DNA of 64,000 bases from Saccharomonospora amisosensis (GTDB taxonomy: Bacteria; Actinomycetota; Actinomycetes; Mycobacteriales; Pseudonocardiaceae). Under the pieces are notes generated by a model that worked only from the letters and a program-made list of their open reading frames with translations, was not told where the DNA came from and searched no databases. Shown in pieces: positions 34,309 to 44,048 of this stretch. The translations under genes were made by a program, and so were the position numbers. Location: the NCBI RefSeq assembly GCF_011761185.1, contig NZ_JAAOYM010000001.1, forward strand, positions 2,852,001 to 2,916,000, written 5' to 3'. The first letter of the stretch is position 1. Each line of letters opens with the position of its first letter.

Positions 34309-36048
34309 TCAGCGCTGGATGGTTTCCAGCACGGCACGCAGTCGCGGGGTGTCGGCGGCGGTCCAGCCCGGTGGCGCGGCCACGGCGGCCCAGGCGTCGG
34401 CGAAGAGCGTCCGGTAGTTGTGCCCGTGGCCTTGCGCGACGTCCTGCGCGTACGGCATGTCCGCGGTGATCTGCCAGAAAGTGAACAACGGCAACCAGCT
34501 CAGGTCTGGTGAAACGTCCGGCGCCCTCGGCTCGACCAGCCAGTCCGGCCGGTTAACGGCGATCTCGGGGTCCCAGAACACCACCGGGTCCGAGCCGTGC
34601 TGCAGGTACACCATCCGGGGCCACTGCCACCTCGCGTCGGGCGACCACAGGTCCCGTGCGGTGGACGCGAAACGCACTGTGCGGCCGGAGTCGTACACCG
34701 GCAGCCACTGCGGGGTTCCGGGGTCGCGGTGTCGCACCAGGAATTGATGCAGCGGGCTGGCCGACGGCGGCCCTGCCAGTACAACACCGTCGGTGCGGCT
34801 ACGGACGTCGGCGAGGTTGTCGAAGGCGGCCTCGATGCCGAACGCGCCCAGGCTCGTCCCGGTCACAAGCAGCTTGGGCCGCTGGTCCTCGGGCAGCGCC
34901 GCCCATGCCCGGTGGACCTGGTCGAACAGCTCCCTACCGGTCTGCTGCGCCCGCTCCCGGTCGGTGACGAAGGAGAACCAGCTCGGCAGGAACGAGTACT
35001 GCATGCTGACCACGGCGGTGTCGCCGTTGTACATGTACTCGAGCGCCTGCACCGCCGCGGGGTCCACGGTGCCGCTGCCGCTGGCCTGCGCCACGACGAG
35101 CACCTTCCGGTCGAAGCCGCCGGCCCTGCGTAGGTCGCGCACCGCCAGTGCGGCACGGGCCGCGGTGTTAGGGGCCGAGTTGAGCCCGGCGTAGACCCGC
35201 ACCGGCCGCTGGGCTGCTGCCCCGGAGAACGCCGACAGCCGCGCGATGCTCGGTGCGCTGGCGACGAAGCTCTTGCCGTGACGGCCCAGCGAGTCCCACG
35301 AGATCAGTGAGGCCGGGCTGCCGGAACGTTGCTGTGCCAATGGCCGGGAGACGGCCGCCTCGCTTACGGGGCGGTCAGGTGCGCCGAACGCGTCGCTCGA
35401 CGCGTTCACCAACGCTCGCCACAGCAGGCCGTTGGCGAGAGCGGCCACCAGCACGAACACGACGGCGACGGCCAACGTCCTGGCGACGCGCGGCCGCATC
35501 CGGGGGGTGAGTCTGGCGGTAAGCGCGCGTACCAGCCAGCGCAGCAGCCGAAACGCCGTGATGATCACCAGCAGTACGGCGGTGGCCACCGCGAGCATCG
35601 GCAGCCACGCGTAGGGGTCGGGTGGCGGCATGCCCATCAGCAGGTGGAGCCTGCGCTGCCAGTCCTGCCCCAGCCACAGTGTCGAGGCCAGCACCGGGAT
35701 GCCCAGTACGGCCAGCAGTATCCACCAGACGCGACGGGCCTTCGCAGAGGGGGACGTGCCTGCCAGCGTCCGCACGAGCCAGGCCAGCGACACGCCGACC
35801 CCGTAGCCCACGGCCGCCGTGATCCCGGTGAACGCACCCTGCGGCGCCCAGCCTCGTGGCAGCAGTGAGGGTGTGAACGAGACGCTCGCGAACGCGACGG
35901 TTGCGATGAGTCCGGCAAGGCTGTAGCGGGGCGGCCACAGCGCCCGCAGCCGCCGGGCCGCGCGCGAACCCAGGCGTTTCCAAACCGGCCGCTTCGCCTG
36001 CCGCCGGACGGTTACCGACCCCACCACGCCGCCATCATGGCAGCTCAT
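34309..36048 (-). CDS. Membrane alpha/beta-hydrolase (Abhydrolase_9 family)
   Basis: 579 aa. Several membrane helices span residues 40-225 (the Abhydrolase_9 N-terminal region, starting RYSLAGLIATVAFASVSFTP). A catalytic alpha/beta-hydrolase domain follows, with the nucleophile in LLVTGTSLGAFG, VLAGPPSASPL and a C-terminal GHGHNY. Related proteins in actinobacteria are membrane-bound lipases or esterases of unknown substrate. The start is ambiguous: ATG 36048 has no obvious ribosome site and GTG codons just inside are alternatives. Confidence 0.85.
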   Translation of the reverse strand: MSCHDGGVVGSVTVRRQAKRPVWKRLGSRAARRLRALWPPRYSLAGLIATVAFASVSFTPSLLPRGWAPQGAFTGITAAVGYGVGVSLAWLVRTLAGTSPSAKARRVWWILLAVLGIPVLASTLWLGQDWQRRLHLLMGMPPPDPYAWLPMLAVATAVLLVIITAFRLLRWLVRALTARLTPRMRPRVARTLAVAVVFVLVAALANGLLWRALVNASSDAFGAPDRPVSEAAVSRPLAQQRSGSPASLISWDSLGRHGKSFVASAPSIARLSAFSGAAAQRPVRVYAGLNSAPNTAARAALAVRDLRRAGGFDRKVLVVAQASGSGTVDPAAVQALEYMYNGDTAVVSMQYSFLPSWFSFVTDRERAQQTGRELFDQVHRAWAALPEDQRPKLLVTGTSLGAFGIEAAFDNLADVRSRTDGVVLAGPPSASPLHQFLVRHRDPGTPQWLPVYDSGRTVRFASTARDLWSPDARWQWPRMVYLQHGSDPVVFWDPEIAVNRPDWLVEPRAPDVSPDLSWLPLFTFWQITADMPYAQDVAQGHGHNYRTLFADAWAAVAAPPGWTAADTPRLRAVLETIQR

Positions 36049-36105
36049 GGGCAGTACGGGGTGCTGAGCGCGACGCGCGTCGCCTCTCCTGATCGGGTGG
36101 GGCGC

Positions 36106-36873
36106 TCAGGCAGCCAGTTGCCAGGCCACGAGACCGAACAGCACACCGAGCGAGTTGGTGGCCCAGTGCATTCCGGCGCTGGCGAGCACACTGCCACTAC
36201 GTCTGCGCAGTTCGCCGGCCACGATGCCGCCTGCGGCGGTGAAGGCCACCGTCCCCGCCACCACCAGCACGGTGGTCCACGGGCTCTGGCTGGACACGAC
36301 GTCGCTCAGCCCCTGGTTTGCGCCCGTGACCTGCAGCGACGGCAGCACGTGCCAAAGCCCGAACAGCGCGGAGGAGGTCAGCAGCACCCGCCACGCGGTC
36401 ATGTGCCGGGAAAGCATGCCCCACAGCACCGAACGGAAGGCCACTTCCTCCAGCAGGATCGTGCCGAGCGGGATCAGCACGAACGCCGTCAGCAATGCCT
36501 GCGACACACCGGAGTGGTACCTGGCGTCGAGGAACAGCGACCGGGTCATCGGCAGCGACACGCCGACGACGTAGATGCCGACCACGATGGCGATGGCGGA
36601 CAGTCCCCACAGCGCACCCGAGCGCAACCGGTCCCTGCCGAGCCCGAGCTGCGTCCAGCTGAGCCCGTGCCTTCGGGCGAAGAGCAGCAGCCCTGCCGCC
36701 GCGACGACGCTCACCGAGACCCCTGCCCAGGGCAGCAGGTTCTTGGCCAGGTTGAGCACCACGAGCGCGGCTATCACCACGGCCGTTCCGAGCAGGGCGA
36801 CCTTGCGGGGCACGGGGCGGACATGCGCGTGTTTACCGGTCAGGTGCGCCAGTACCGACTTCACTCCAGCCAT
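36106..36873 (-). CDS. CPBP-family intramembrane metalloprotease (CAAX protease-like)
   Basis: 255 aa and about eight helices. The Abi/CPBP signature residues are all visible: E142-E143 and R147 in LEEVAFRSVLWG, H175 in LFGLWH, and HWATN near the C-terminus. ATG 36873 opens the first cytoplasmic segment. Such enzymes process prenylated or membrane peptides, or confer bacteriocin self-immunity. No bacteriocin gene is adjacent, so the role is open. Confidence 0.88.
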   Translation of the reverse strand: MAGVKSVLAHLTGKHAHVRPVPRKVALLGTAVVIAALVVLNLAKNLLPWAGVSVSVVAAAGLLLFARRHGLSWTQLGLGRDRLRSGALWGLSAIAIVVGIYVVGVSLPMTRSLFLDARYHSGVSQALLTAFVLIPLGTILLEEVAFRSVLWGMLSRHMTAWRVLLTSSALFGLWHVLPSLQVTGANQGLSDVVSSQSPWTTVLVVAGTVAFTAAGGIVAGELRRRSGSVLASAGMHWATNSLGVLFGLVAWQLAA

Positions 36874-37084
36874 CGCAATCCAGTATGCGTCGCGGCCATG
36901 GTCGGGTGCCCTGCTCACACCGTGGCAAGGGCCACGAGCGGGTGTGGAATACCGCGGCGGCACGAGCCATGCGCCGGATGCGTGACACGAGGCCCTGGAT
37001 TGGCGCCGTTTTCGTCGCCGATGCGCTCCAGCCCGATGCCAGACCGATCCACACCTGGCGCCAGCAGGGACGAGCGGGGCCTCC

Positions 37085-37443
37085 GCGACGGGGAGGGCCT
37101 CGTGTTTCGACCGCCGCCCCGATCCCGGCGAGCACATCGCCTTCGGAGCGGGCGTGCGCAGCTGCCCGGACGCTGCGCTCGCCAGCACCAGCGATTTCGC
37201 GGTTTCCGGCCGATCGTTGATGTCGAACTGGGCGGAGCGCCCCGCGGCACACCCCGTACCGCGGGGCGCTGGACCGCACGTTGCGGCGGCGGATCGCCGC
37301 GATGGAAGCGCCGCTGGCCGAGCACGCCCGGCGGGAACTGGAGCCGATGCCGCGGCGCCGGGAAGGCGACGTGGCGCAGGAGTTCGGCGCCCGGTTCCCG
37401 GCGTGGGTCATGGTGGAATGGCTCAACCTCTCCCTGAGGTCGC
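37085..37443 (+). pseudogene. Scrambled cytochrome P450 remnant
   Basis: Two P450 pieces lie in the wrong order. The stretch 37103-37177 encodes FDRRPDPGEHIAF and then GAGVRSCPDAALA, the haem-binding loop with its cysteine; the usual Cys-x-Gly is Cys-x-Asp. Just after it, 37210-37443 encodes GFRPIVDVELGG and, one frameshift later, YRGALDRTLRRRIAAMEAPL and EFGARFPAWVMVEWLNL. These resemble the N-terminal half of a P450. The rest is missing. This explains most of the otherwise gene-free stretch 36874-37472. Confidence 0.65.
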
Positions 37444-37472
37444 CCTGTGCCTGCCCGCACGGCGGCGTGGGG

Positions 37473-38015
37473 CTAGCGCACGACGCGCAGCCACAGATCC
37501 GTCGAGTGCGGGGTGTGCGTGAGGCTCAGCCGTTCCAGCCGCACCCTGGTGCCTCCTGGATGGTCGAACAGCCGCACGCCGTCGCCGAGCAGCACCGGCG
37601 CGACGAGTACCAGCAACTCGTCGAGTTCGTCGGCCGCGAGGCACTGTGCGGCGACACCGGCTCCGATGACGTTGACGTAGCCTTCCCCCGCCGCGGCCTT
37701 CGCCTTGGCGAGGCCAGTGTTCAGGTCACCGACGAACGTGGTGCCTGGCACGGGGTTGCCAGGTGGGTTGTGGGTCAGCACGAACTGCTGGCCGCTCCAG
37801 CCCCCTCCGAACGGCTTGCCCTCCTTCGGGGTCCCCCGGTGCGGGTCGTCGCCTCGGAAGCTGCGATGGCCCACGAGCAGCGACCCGATCCTGGCCATGA
37901 ACCCTTCCACCGTCGGGTTGGGGCCGAGATGCTCGCTGAGCCAGGACATGTCGCCGCCGGGGCCCGCGATGAAGCCGTCCAACGACATCGTGCACGAATA
38001 CAGCACCTTCGCCAT
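37473..38015 (-). CDS. Dihydrofolate reductase-like (RibD C-terminal) family protein
   Basis: 180 aa. It opens with the typical LYSCTMSLDGFIAGPGGDMS of RibD_C/DHFR-like proteins. Further family segments are IGSLLVGHRSF, NVIGAGVAAQCLAADELDEL and the PVLLGDGVRLFD C-terminal motif. NADPH-dependent reduction is expected, but the natural substrate of these stand-alone domains is unknown. ATG 38015 has GGGAGG 9 nt upstream. Confidence 0.88.
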   Translation of the reverse strand: MAKVLYSCTMSLDGFIAGPGGDMSWLSEHLGPNPTVEGFMARIGSLLVGHRSFRGDDPHRGTPKEGKPFGGGWSGQQFVLTHNPPGNPVPGTTFVGDLNTGLAKAKAAAGEGYVNVIGAGVAAQCLAADELDELLVLVAPVLLGDGVRLFDHPGGTRVRLERLSLTHTPHSTDLWLRVVR

Positions 38016-38155
38016 GACACCTACCTCCCGCCAAGGTTCGCGCCTATTTCGGGTAGACCCCGCAAGGGGGGAGAACTCATCGTCGCGCGGAATTGTCGGT
38101 CCGAACTGGCAGCATCCGATCCGAGGCGACGGCACGGCAGGAAGGCGGTAGGCAA

Positions 38156-38755
38156 ATGGCTGGCGGTTACGATCTGGCACCGGCGACCGAGGAGTTGGCC
38201 CGGCTGGTGCGGGGTGTGCGCGACGACCAGCTCGGCGGGCCCACCCCGTGCGAGCACATGAACGTGGGCGACCTGCTCGGCCATATCGACGGTCTGGCTC
38301 TCGCGTTCACCGGGGCGGCACGCGAGAAACCAGGCCACGTCGACGACCTACCACAGCCGCCGCGGCCGCCGTCTGCGGGGCTCGGCGAGGACTGGCGCAC
38401 CCGCGTTGCGCAACGGTTGCGTGACCTCGCATCGGCATGGCGCGAGGAATCGGCGTGGTCGGGCGAGACCGAGGCGGGCGGTGTCACGATGCCCGGCGAG
38501 GTCGCCGGTGTGGTAGCGCTGGACGAGGTGATCGTGCACGGCTGGGATCTCGCGGTCGCCACCGGGCAGGACTTCCACTGCGAACCGGCCCTGCTCGCGG
38601 TGGCGCTTGAGTTCGTACGCTCGAGTGTGGCCGAACACCCCGACGGCAGTCCCGGGCTGTTCGGGCCACCCGCTGCGGTACCGGACAACGCGCCGACACT
38701 CGCGCGCCTCATCGCGCTGACCGGCCGCGACCCGTCCTGGCACAGCCGCGGATAA
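38156..38755 (+). CDS. TIGR03086-type DinB-fold metal-binding protein
   Basis: 199 aa. The segment PTPCEHMNVGDLLGHIDGLA with PTPCexW-like wording and a histidine pair is typical of the actinobacterial TIGR03086 family, a mycothiol-dependent maleylpyruvate isomerase relative. A second metal region is DEVIVHGWDLAVATGQ. ATG 38156 is preceded by GGCGGTAGG. It is transcribed away from the DHFR-like gene and converges on the TetR gene at 38779. The reaction is unknown. Confidence 0.85.
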   Translation: MAGGYDLAPATEELARLVRGVRDDQLGGPTPCEHMNVGDLLGHIDGLALAFTGAAREKPGHVDDLPQPPRPPSAGLGEDWRTRVAQRLRDLASAWREESAWSGETEAGGVTMPGEVAGVVALDEVIVHGWDLAVATGQDFHCEPALLAVALEFVRSSVAEHPDGSPGLFGPPAAVPDNAPTLARLIALTGRDPSWHSRG

Positions 38756-38778
38756 CGGCACGTGCGGCTCGCGGTGGG

Positions 38779-39447
38779 TCAGCGTGCGGGCGGTTGAGCG
38801 GCGGTGGAGGCTCCCCGACCGTCGGGCCCCGGCCGTGCGCCTACCGTCAGCAGTGCGATGTCGATGTACCTGTGGGCCACGTCGGCTGGCGAGAGCGGCC
38901 CGTCGGGGCGGTACCACCTGGCGATCGACTGACACATCCCGAGCACGGCCCGCGCGGTCTCCTCGGGGACGGTGGCGGTGAACACGCCGTGTCGCACACC
39001 CGCCTGCACGATCCCGAGCAGCAGGTCCTCGATTTCCTTGCGCCGGGCCGCGTACCGCCTGCGGTTGCGCGTGGAGAGGTGCCTCAACTCCAGGTCGAGC
39101 GTTGACAGTTGCGGGCGCTGCGTGGTGTGCAGAACGATCGCCTCGACCACGTTGACGAACTGCTCCTGGGGCCGTTCGCCGCCCGCGGCGGCCGCCGCCC
39201 GCACCCGCCAGGCCACGTCGCCGGTGCCGAGTTCGAGCAGGGCGGTGAACACGCCCTCCTTGTTCTCGTGGTGGTAGTACAGCGCGGGCACGGTCAGCCC
39301 GACCCTGCGGGCGATGTCGCGCACCGTCGTGCCGTGGAAGCCGTGCTCGTAGAACGCGTCCAGCGCACCCGCCAGGATGGGGGTGAGGTCCAGCGGCTCG
39401 TAGTGCCGCCAGTCGACCTCACTCACCGTGTCGTCGCCTCGCGCCAT
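38779..39447 (-). CDS. TetR-family regulator (KstR2-like architecture)
   Basis: 222 aa. The DNA-binding region includes ARRVGLTVPALYYHHENKEG (about 46-65), and a large C-terminal domain ends with a disordered Pro/Gly/Ala tail. The layout resembles mycobacterial TetR proteins controlling acyl-CoA or steroid catabolism. It lies 97 bp downstream of the SDR-nitronate-monooxygenase pair on the same strand and could regulate it. Confidence 0.85.
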   Translation of the reverse strand: MARGDDTVSEVDWRHYEPLDLTPILAGALDAFYEHGFHGTTVRDIARRVGLTVPALYYHHENKEGVFTALLELGTGDVAWRVRAAAAAGGERPQEQFVNVVEAIVLHTTQRPQLSTLDLELRHLSTRNRRRYAARRKEIEDLLLGIVQAGVRHGVFTATVPEETARAVLGMCQSIARWYRPDGPLSPADVAHRYIDIALLTVGARPGPDGRGASTAAQPPAR

Positions 39448-39544
39448 CTCGCACCTACCGAACGTACTGCCGGGCGACCACGACCATACCCGGCGGGCGC
39501 GACCACCAAGTCATCGCGCCCGCCGGCCGAGCCGTCGCACCCGA

Positions 39545-40306
39545 TCAGCGCGGCGCCATCCGGATGGCTCCGTCCAACCGGATCGTCTCGCCGTTGAGCA
39601 TGGGGTTCTCGACGATGTGCAGGGCGAGCGCGGCGAACTCCGCGGGGTCACCGAGCCGGGACGGGTGGGGCACCTGCGCGCCGAGGGAGGCGATCGCCTC
39701 GTCCGGCAGGGTGGCGAACAACGGGGTGTGGAACAGTCCCGGTGCGATCGTGACCACCCTGATCCGCAGTGTGGCCAGGTCACGGGCGATCGGCAACGTC
39801 ATGCCGACGATGCCGCCCTTGGATGCGGAGTAGGCGGCCTGCCCGATCTGCCCGTCGAACGCGGCGACCGAAGCGGTGTTGACGACGACACCGCGTTCCT
39901 CCCCCTCCGGCTCGGCCCTGGCCATGCGCTCGGCGGCCAGCCGGATGACGTTGAAGGTGCCGATCAGGTTGACGTGCACGACCTTGGTGAAGTCGGCCAG
40001 CGGGAAGGCACCCGACTTGCCGACGGTCTTGAAGGCGTTGCCGATGCCCGCGCAGTTCACCACCGCGCGCAGCGTGCCGAGCCGCTCCGCGGCGTCCAGC
40101 GCCGCCGCCACCTGTGCCTCGTCGGTGACGTCGGCAGGTGCGAACACGACACCGTCTCCGAGTTCGTCGGCGATGGTCGCGCCCTGCGACGACGGCAGGT
40201 CGACCACGACGATCTTCGCGCCTTTGCCGTGCAGTTCCCGCACGGTCGCGAGGCCGAGACCCGACGCGCCACCGGTGACCAGGGCGACCCCGTTGCTGAT
40301 GTCCAT
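39545..40306 (-). CDS. Short-chain dehydrogenase, 3-hydroxyacyl-CoA dehydrogenase type 2-like
   Basis: 253 aa. The NAD-binding motif is [10 protein letters not shown], catalytic Ser/Tyr/Lys are in [20 protein letters not shown] (YSASK), and [16 protein letters not shown] with [11 protein letters not shown] at the C-terminus are typical of the HSD17B10/FabG2-like group that oxidises 3-hydroxyacyl-CoAs. It starts 20 nt after the nitronate monooxygenase stop, so they form an operon. Participation in fatty-acid or branched-acid beta-oxidation is likely but not proven. Confidence 0.9.
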   Translation of the reverse strand: MDISNGVALVTGGASGLGLATVRELHGKGAKIVVVDLPSSQGATIADELGDGVVFAPADVTDEAQVAAALDAAERLGTLRAVVNCAGIGNAFKTVGKSGAFPLADFTKVVHVNLIGTFNVIRLAAERMARAEPEGEERGVVVNTASVAAFDGQIGQAAYSASKGGIVGMTLPIARDLATLRIRVVTIAPGLFHTPLFATLPDEAIASLGAQVPHPSRLGDPAEFAALALHIVENPMLNGETIRLDGAIRMAPR

Positions 40307-40326
40307 CCCGCTCGTTCCTTCCTGGC

Positions 40327-41360
<1,034 letters not shown>

Positions 41361-41520
41361 GTATGTGGCCTGGGTCTCACCGTTGCGTGGTGGGCGGAGG
41401 CGGGTGGTGCAGCTGCGCGGTGCGGCGGGCGGAGCGACCTTACGGTCCCGCCGCTCATCGGTCACGGGTATCACCCGTCGTACCTCGCGTGCCCGTCCGG
41501 CGTCGGCGGGCGATGCGGCT

Positions 41521-41642
41521 TTCAGTGCCGGCTTCAGTGCCGGCTTCAGTGCCGGCTTCAGTGCCGGCTTCAGTGCCGGCTTCAGTGCCTGCTTTCAGTG
41601 CCTGCTTTCAGTGCCGGCTTCAGTGCCTGCTTTCAGTGCCGC
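41521..41642. repeat. 12/13-bp minisatellite
   Basis: Five perfect TTCAGTGCCGGC units (41521-41580) are followed by five variants ending CTGC or with an extra T (12 or 13 bp), to about 41642. On the minus strand the last unit supplies the TGA stop of the 56-aa ORF (41633-41635). The open frame through it (FSAG repeats) on the plus strand is a by-product, not a gene. Confidence 0.93.
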
Positions 41643-41803
41643 GGCCCCTCGTCGTCGGAGGTTGGTGGCCGTGACGACCCGGTGAACCGGGTCGCGGAGT
41701 CGGCTCGGTCGGTGGTTCGCTCCTCGGCGCTCGGCGCGTCATCGAAGATGTCCGGCACCGGAATGCCGTACGGTGCCGTCTCCTCGTTGCGTGTGTCCTT
41801 CAT
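41633..41803 (-). CDS. 56-aa acidic small protein next to the radical SAM cluster
   Basis: ATG 41803 has GGGAG 7 nt upstream and the frame ends at TGA 41633. The product is hydrophilic, begins MKDTRNEETAPYGIPVPDIF and continues with acidic and Ser/Thr/Pro-rich sequence to DDEGPRH. There is no Cys, Trp or signal peptide; one Tyr sits in the best-ordered part (YGIPVPDIFDD). It is divergent from the DoxX-radical SAM operon by 171 bp. A small conserved peptide, a RiPP-like substrate or a fortuitous ORF are all possible; the ribosome site favours real translation. Confidence 0.55.
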   Translation of the reverse strand: MKDTRNEETAPYGIPVPDIFDDAPSAEERTTDRADSATRFTGSSRPPTSDDEGPRH

Positions 41804-41930
41804 GGATCGCTCCCTTCTTCGGTAACTGTTCGGATTCCCTGTCGGACACGCCCCAAACGAGCGGCGCCGGGTGCTGCTCGTCGCTTGTCAGAGTTCCGTA
41901 AGCAGCCACCCTCTTGTGACCCGGACGGGG

Positions 41931-41962
41931 GTTGGCTTGGCTGGTGACACAACCGAGCCAAC
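41931..41962 (+). promoter_or_regulatory. Leader hairpin before the doxX gene
   Basis: GTTGGCTTGG (41931-41940) and CCGAGCCAAC (41953-41962) form a 10-bp stem with one mismatch around a 12-nt loop. The ribosome site GGAAGG (41963-41968) starts directly after it, and the ATG is at 41975. The hairpin could gate translation of the operon or be an operator. Confidence 0.55.
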
Positions 41963-41974
41963 GGAAGGTGTGCG

Positions 41975-42496
41975 ATGAGTGTCCGGGTCGGACAACCGGT
42001 CGGCACGGGGCTGCCGTCACGAGTGCTCACTGCCGTGGTGCGGGTGGGTGTGGCGCTGCTGTGGGTGCAGAACGCGGCGTGGAAGGTGCCACCGGACTTC
42101 GGTGAGGACAGCAACGGCGGGCTCTACCACTTCACCCGGTTCGCCGTCGATCGACCGGTATGGGGACCCTACGCCTGGTTCGCCGAACACGTCGTGCTGC
42201 CCAACTTCGCCTTGTTCGGTTGGGTGACCCTTGTCGTGGAGGCGGGGCTGGGGGCGTTCCTCCTGGTGGGCCTCGCGACCCGGCTGTGGGCGGCGATCGG
42301 GGTCGGTCAGTCCGTTGTGATCACGCTGTCCGTGCTCAACGCACCGCACGAGTGGCACTGGTCCTACTACCTGATGATCCTGGCCCACCTCGCGCTGTTC
42401 GCCACCGCCGCTGGCCGCTGCTTCGGGGTGGACGCCGTGTTGCGCCCCGCGCTCGGCGAAAGCAGCGCGGCGCGAATGCTGAGGAGGCTGACATGA
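41975..42496 (+). CDS. DoxX/DoxD-like membrane protein (Rv1678-like position)
   Basis: 173 aa and four helices. ALLWVQNAAWKVPPDFGE, the central LVVEAGLGAFLLVGLATRLW and the HEWHWSYYLMILAHLALF segment are typical of DoxX/DoxD proteins. DoxD is a subunit of archaeal thiosulfate:quinone oxidoreductase, and other DoxX proteins support redox partners. First gene of a five-gene run with 4-nt or small gaps. The equivalent slot in M. tuberculosis is the membrane protein Rv1678, upstream of fadE16. Confidence 0.82.
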   Translation: MSVRVGQPVGTGLPSRVLTAVVRVGVALLWVQNAAWKVPPDFGEDSNGGLYHFTRFAVDRPVWGPYAWFAEHVVLPNFALFGWVTLVVEAGLGAFLLVGLATRLWAAIGVGQSVVITLSVLNAPHEWHWSYYLMILAHLALFATAAGRCFGVDAVLRPALGESSAARMLRRLT

Positions 42497-42861
42497 CGCT
42501 GCGCCCAGCGGAGAAGGCGGCTGCGACGCTGGGAGTCGCGGCGCTGCTGAGCGCGTTGTTCGCGCTGTCCCCCGGCTCACACCTGCCCTACGACTTCGTA
42601 CAGGTACGTGGTCGGGCACTGGTGCTGCTCGTCGTGGCCGGCGCGGTGGCGGTGGCGGGCGGACTGCTCGCCATCCGCGCCGTGGTGGTGGCGGCGGGCG
42701 CGGCGTTCCTCGCCGCGGCGATCGCACAACTGGTGCAACTGGGCGGTAACACGAACTGGCTCGAAGGCAACGGTTCCACCTGCTCCCTGCTGCTGGGACT
42801 GGGCGCCGGGTTGTTGGTGGTCGGCCTGGTTCCCAGCCGCGCGCCCGACGAATCCCGCTGA
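42493..42861 (+). CDS. Small four-helix membrane protein of the DoxX-radical SAM cluster
   Basis: 122 aa with four predicted helices (about 10-28, 38-55, 57-80, 95-115). One short periplasmic loop carries GGNTNWLEGNGSTC. ATG 42493 overlaps the DoxX stop (ATGA). No family name comes to mind. Its tight coupling argues that it partners DoxX in the membrane. The single cysteine near residue 100 lies close to the membrane surface. Confidence 0.78.
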   Translation: MTLRPAEKAAATLGVAALLSALFALSPGSHLPYDFVQVRGRALVLLVVAGAVAVAGGLLAIRAVVVAAGAAFLAAAIAQLVQLGGNTNWLEGNGSTCSLLLGLGAGLLVVGLVPSRAPDESR

Positions 42862-42895
42862 ACGACGATCCGAAGCAACACACACGAGGAGCGCT

Positions 42896-44026
42896 GTGAA
42901 CGCCGCGACCGAGAAGCTTTTCCCGCTGCTGGAACCGGTGCTGGCACTGGCACGCAGGCATGCCTCCGAGGTCGACGGCGAGGCGCGTTTCCCCACCGAG
43001 TCGGTGCTGGCACTGCGGGAATCGGGGCTGCTGGGGCTCACCGTGCCGGCCGAGTCCGGCGGGCTCGGCTGCGGGCCACTCGAGTTCGCCGAGGTGGTCA
43101 GCGCGCTTGCGGCCGAGTGCGGCTCCACCGCGATGATCTACCTGATGCACGTCAGCGCCACCATGCCGCTGGCGCGGGCCGCGCCTGCCGCCATGCCCGG
43201 ACTGCTGTCCGATGTGGCCACCGGCAAGGTGCTGGCCTCGCTCGCCCTGTCGGAGCGTGGTTCGCGGTCACACTTCTGGGCACCGGTTTCTCGTGCGGTG
43301 GCCAAGGGTGGCATGTTACGGGTGCGCGCCGAGAAGAGCTGGGTGACCTCTGCCGGGCACGCCGACATCTACGTGGCCTCCACACTGACCGAGGGTGCCG
43401 ACACCGTCGACCTGGTGACGATCCCGGCGACGACTCCTGGCGTCACCGTGTCGGGTGATTGGCATGGGCTCGGCCTGCGCGGCAACGCGTCGGCGCCCGT
43501 CACGCTGGACGTGGAACTGCCCAGTACCGCACGCCTCGGCGGGGCGGGTGGCGGGTTCGAGCTGCTGATGGAAACCGTGCTGCCGTGGTTCAACCTCGGC
43601 AACGCGGCCGTGTCGACAGGACTGGCACGTGCGGCCACCGACGCCGCGATAACGCACGCCACCGCGGCGACCTTCGAGCACCTCGAGCAAAGCCTTTCCG
43701 CACTGCCGACCATCCGTGCCCAGCTGGCGCGGATGTCGATCGAGGTCACCGGCATGCGAGCGATGCTGCGGCAGACCGCTGATGCGCTGGCACGGCAAGG
43801 CGAGGACACGATGCTGCACGTACTCGGCAGCAAAGCCGCCGCCAACGACGCCGCGCTGCGGGTGACCGACGCGGCGATGCGGGTGTGCGGCGGCGCCGCC
43901 TTCTCCCAGCACCTCGGCATCGACCGCTACTTCCGCGACGCCAGGGCTGGACACGTGATGGCTCCCACGGCCGACGCGCTCTACGACTTCTACGGCAAGG
44001 CCGTGACCGGCCAGCCACTCTTCTGA
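42896..44026 (+). CDS. Acyl-CoA dehydrogenase-fold flavoprotein (FadE16-like)
   Basis: 376 aa. The overall fold is acyl-CoA dehydrogenase: an N-terminal helical domain with PAESGGLGCG, the flavin loop SWVTSAGHADIYV and a C-terminal helical domain. The usual C-terminal catalytic Glu region (YEGTxE) is replaced by GHVMAPTADALYDFYGK, and helix G ends CGGAAFSQHLGIDRYFRDAR. That pattern resembles DszC/SfnC/hydroxylase-type members that make a flavin hydroperoxide rather than dehydrogenating acyl-CoA. GTG 42896 is preceded by GAGGAG. M. tuberculosis FadE16 occupies the same place beside Rv1680 and moeX. Confidence 0.85.
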   Translation: MNAATEKLFPLLEPVLALARRHASEVDGEARFPTESVLALRESGLLGLTVPAESGGLGCGPLEFAEVVSALAAECGSTAMIYLMHVSATMPLARAAPAAMPGLLSDVATGKVLASLALSERGSRSHFWAPVSRAVAKGGMLRVRAEKSWVTSAGHADIYVASTLTEGADTVDLVTIPATTPGVTVSGDWHGLGLRGNASAPVTLDVELPSTARLGGAGGGFELLMETVLPWFNLGNAAVSTGLARAATDAAITHATAATFEHLEQSLSALPTIRAQLARMSIEVTGMRAMLRQTADALARQGEDTMLHVLGSKAAANDAALRVTDAAMRVCGGAAFSQHLGIDRYFRDARAGHVMAPTADALYDFYGKAVTGQPLF

Positions 44027-44048
44027 CCCGGGAAAGGGGATCGACACC

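Noticed and set aside
41633-41803. Mycofactocin-type precursor
   Set aside because: The 56-aa ORF lacks the conserved C-terminal motif of MftA and no mftB/mftC-type partner is present, so this identity is not supported.
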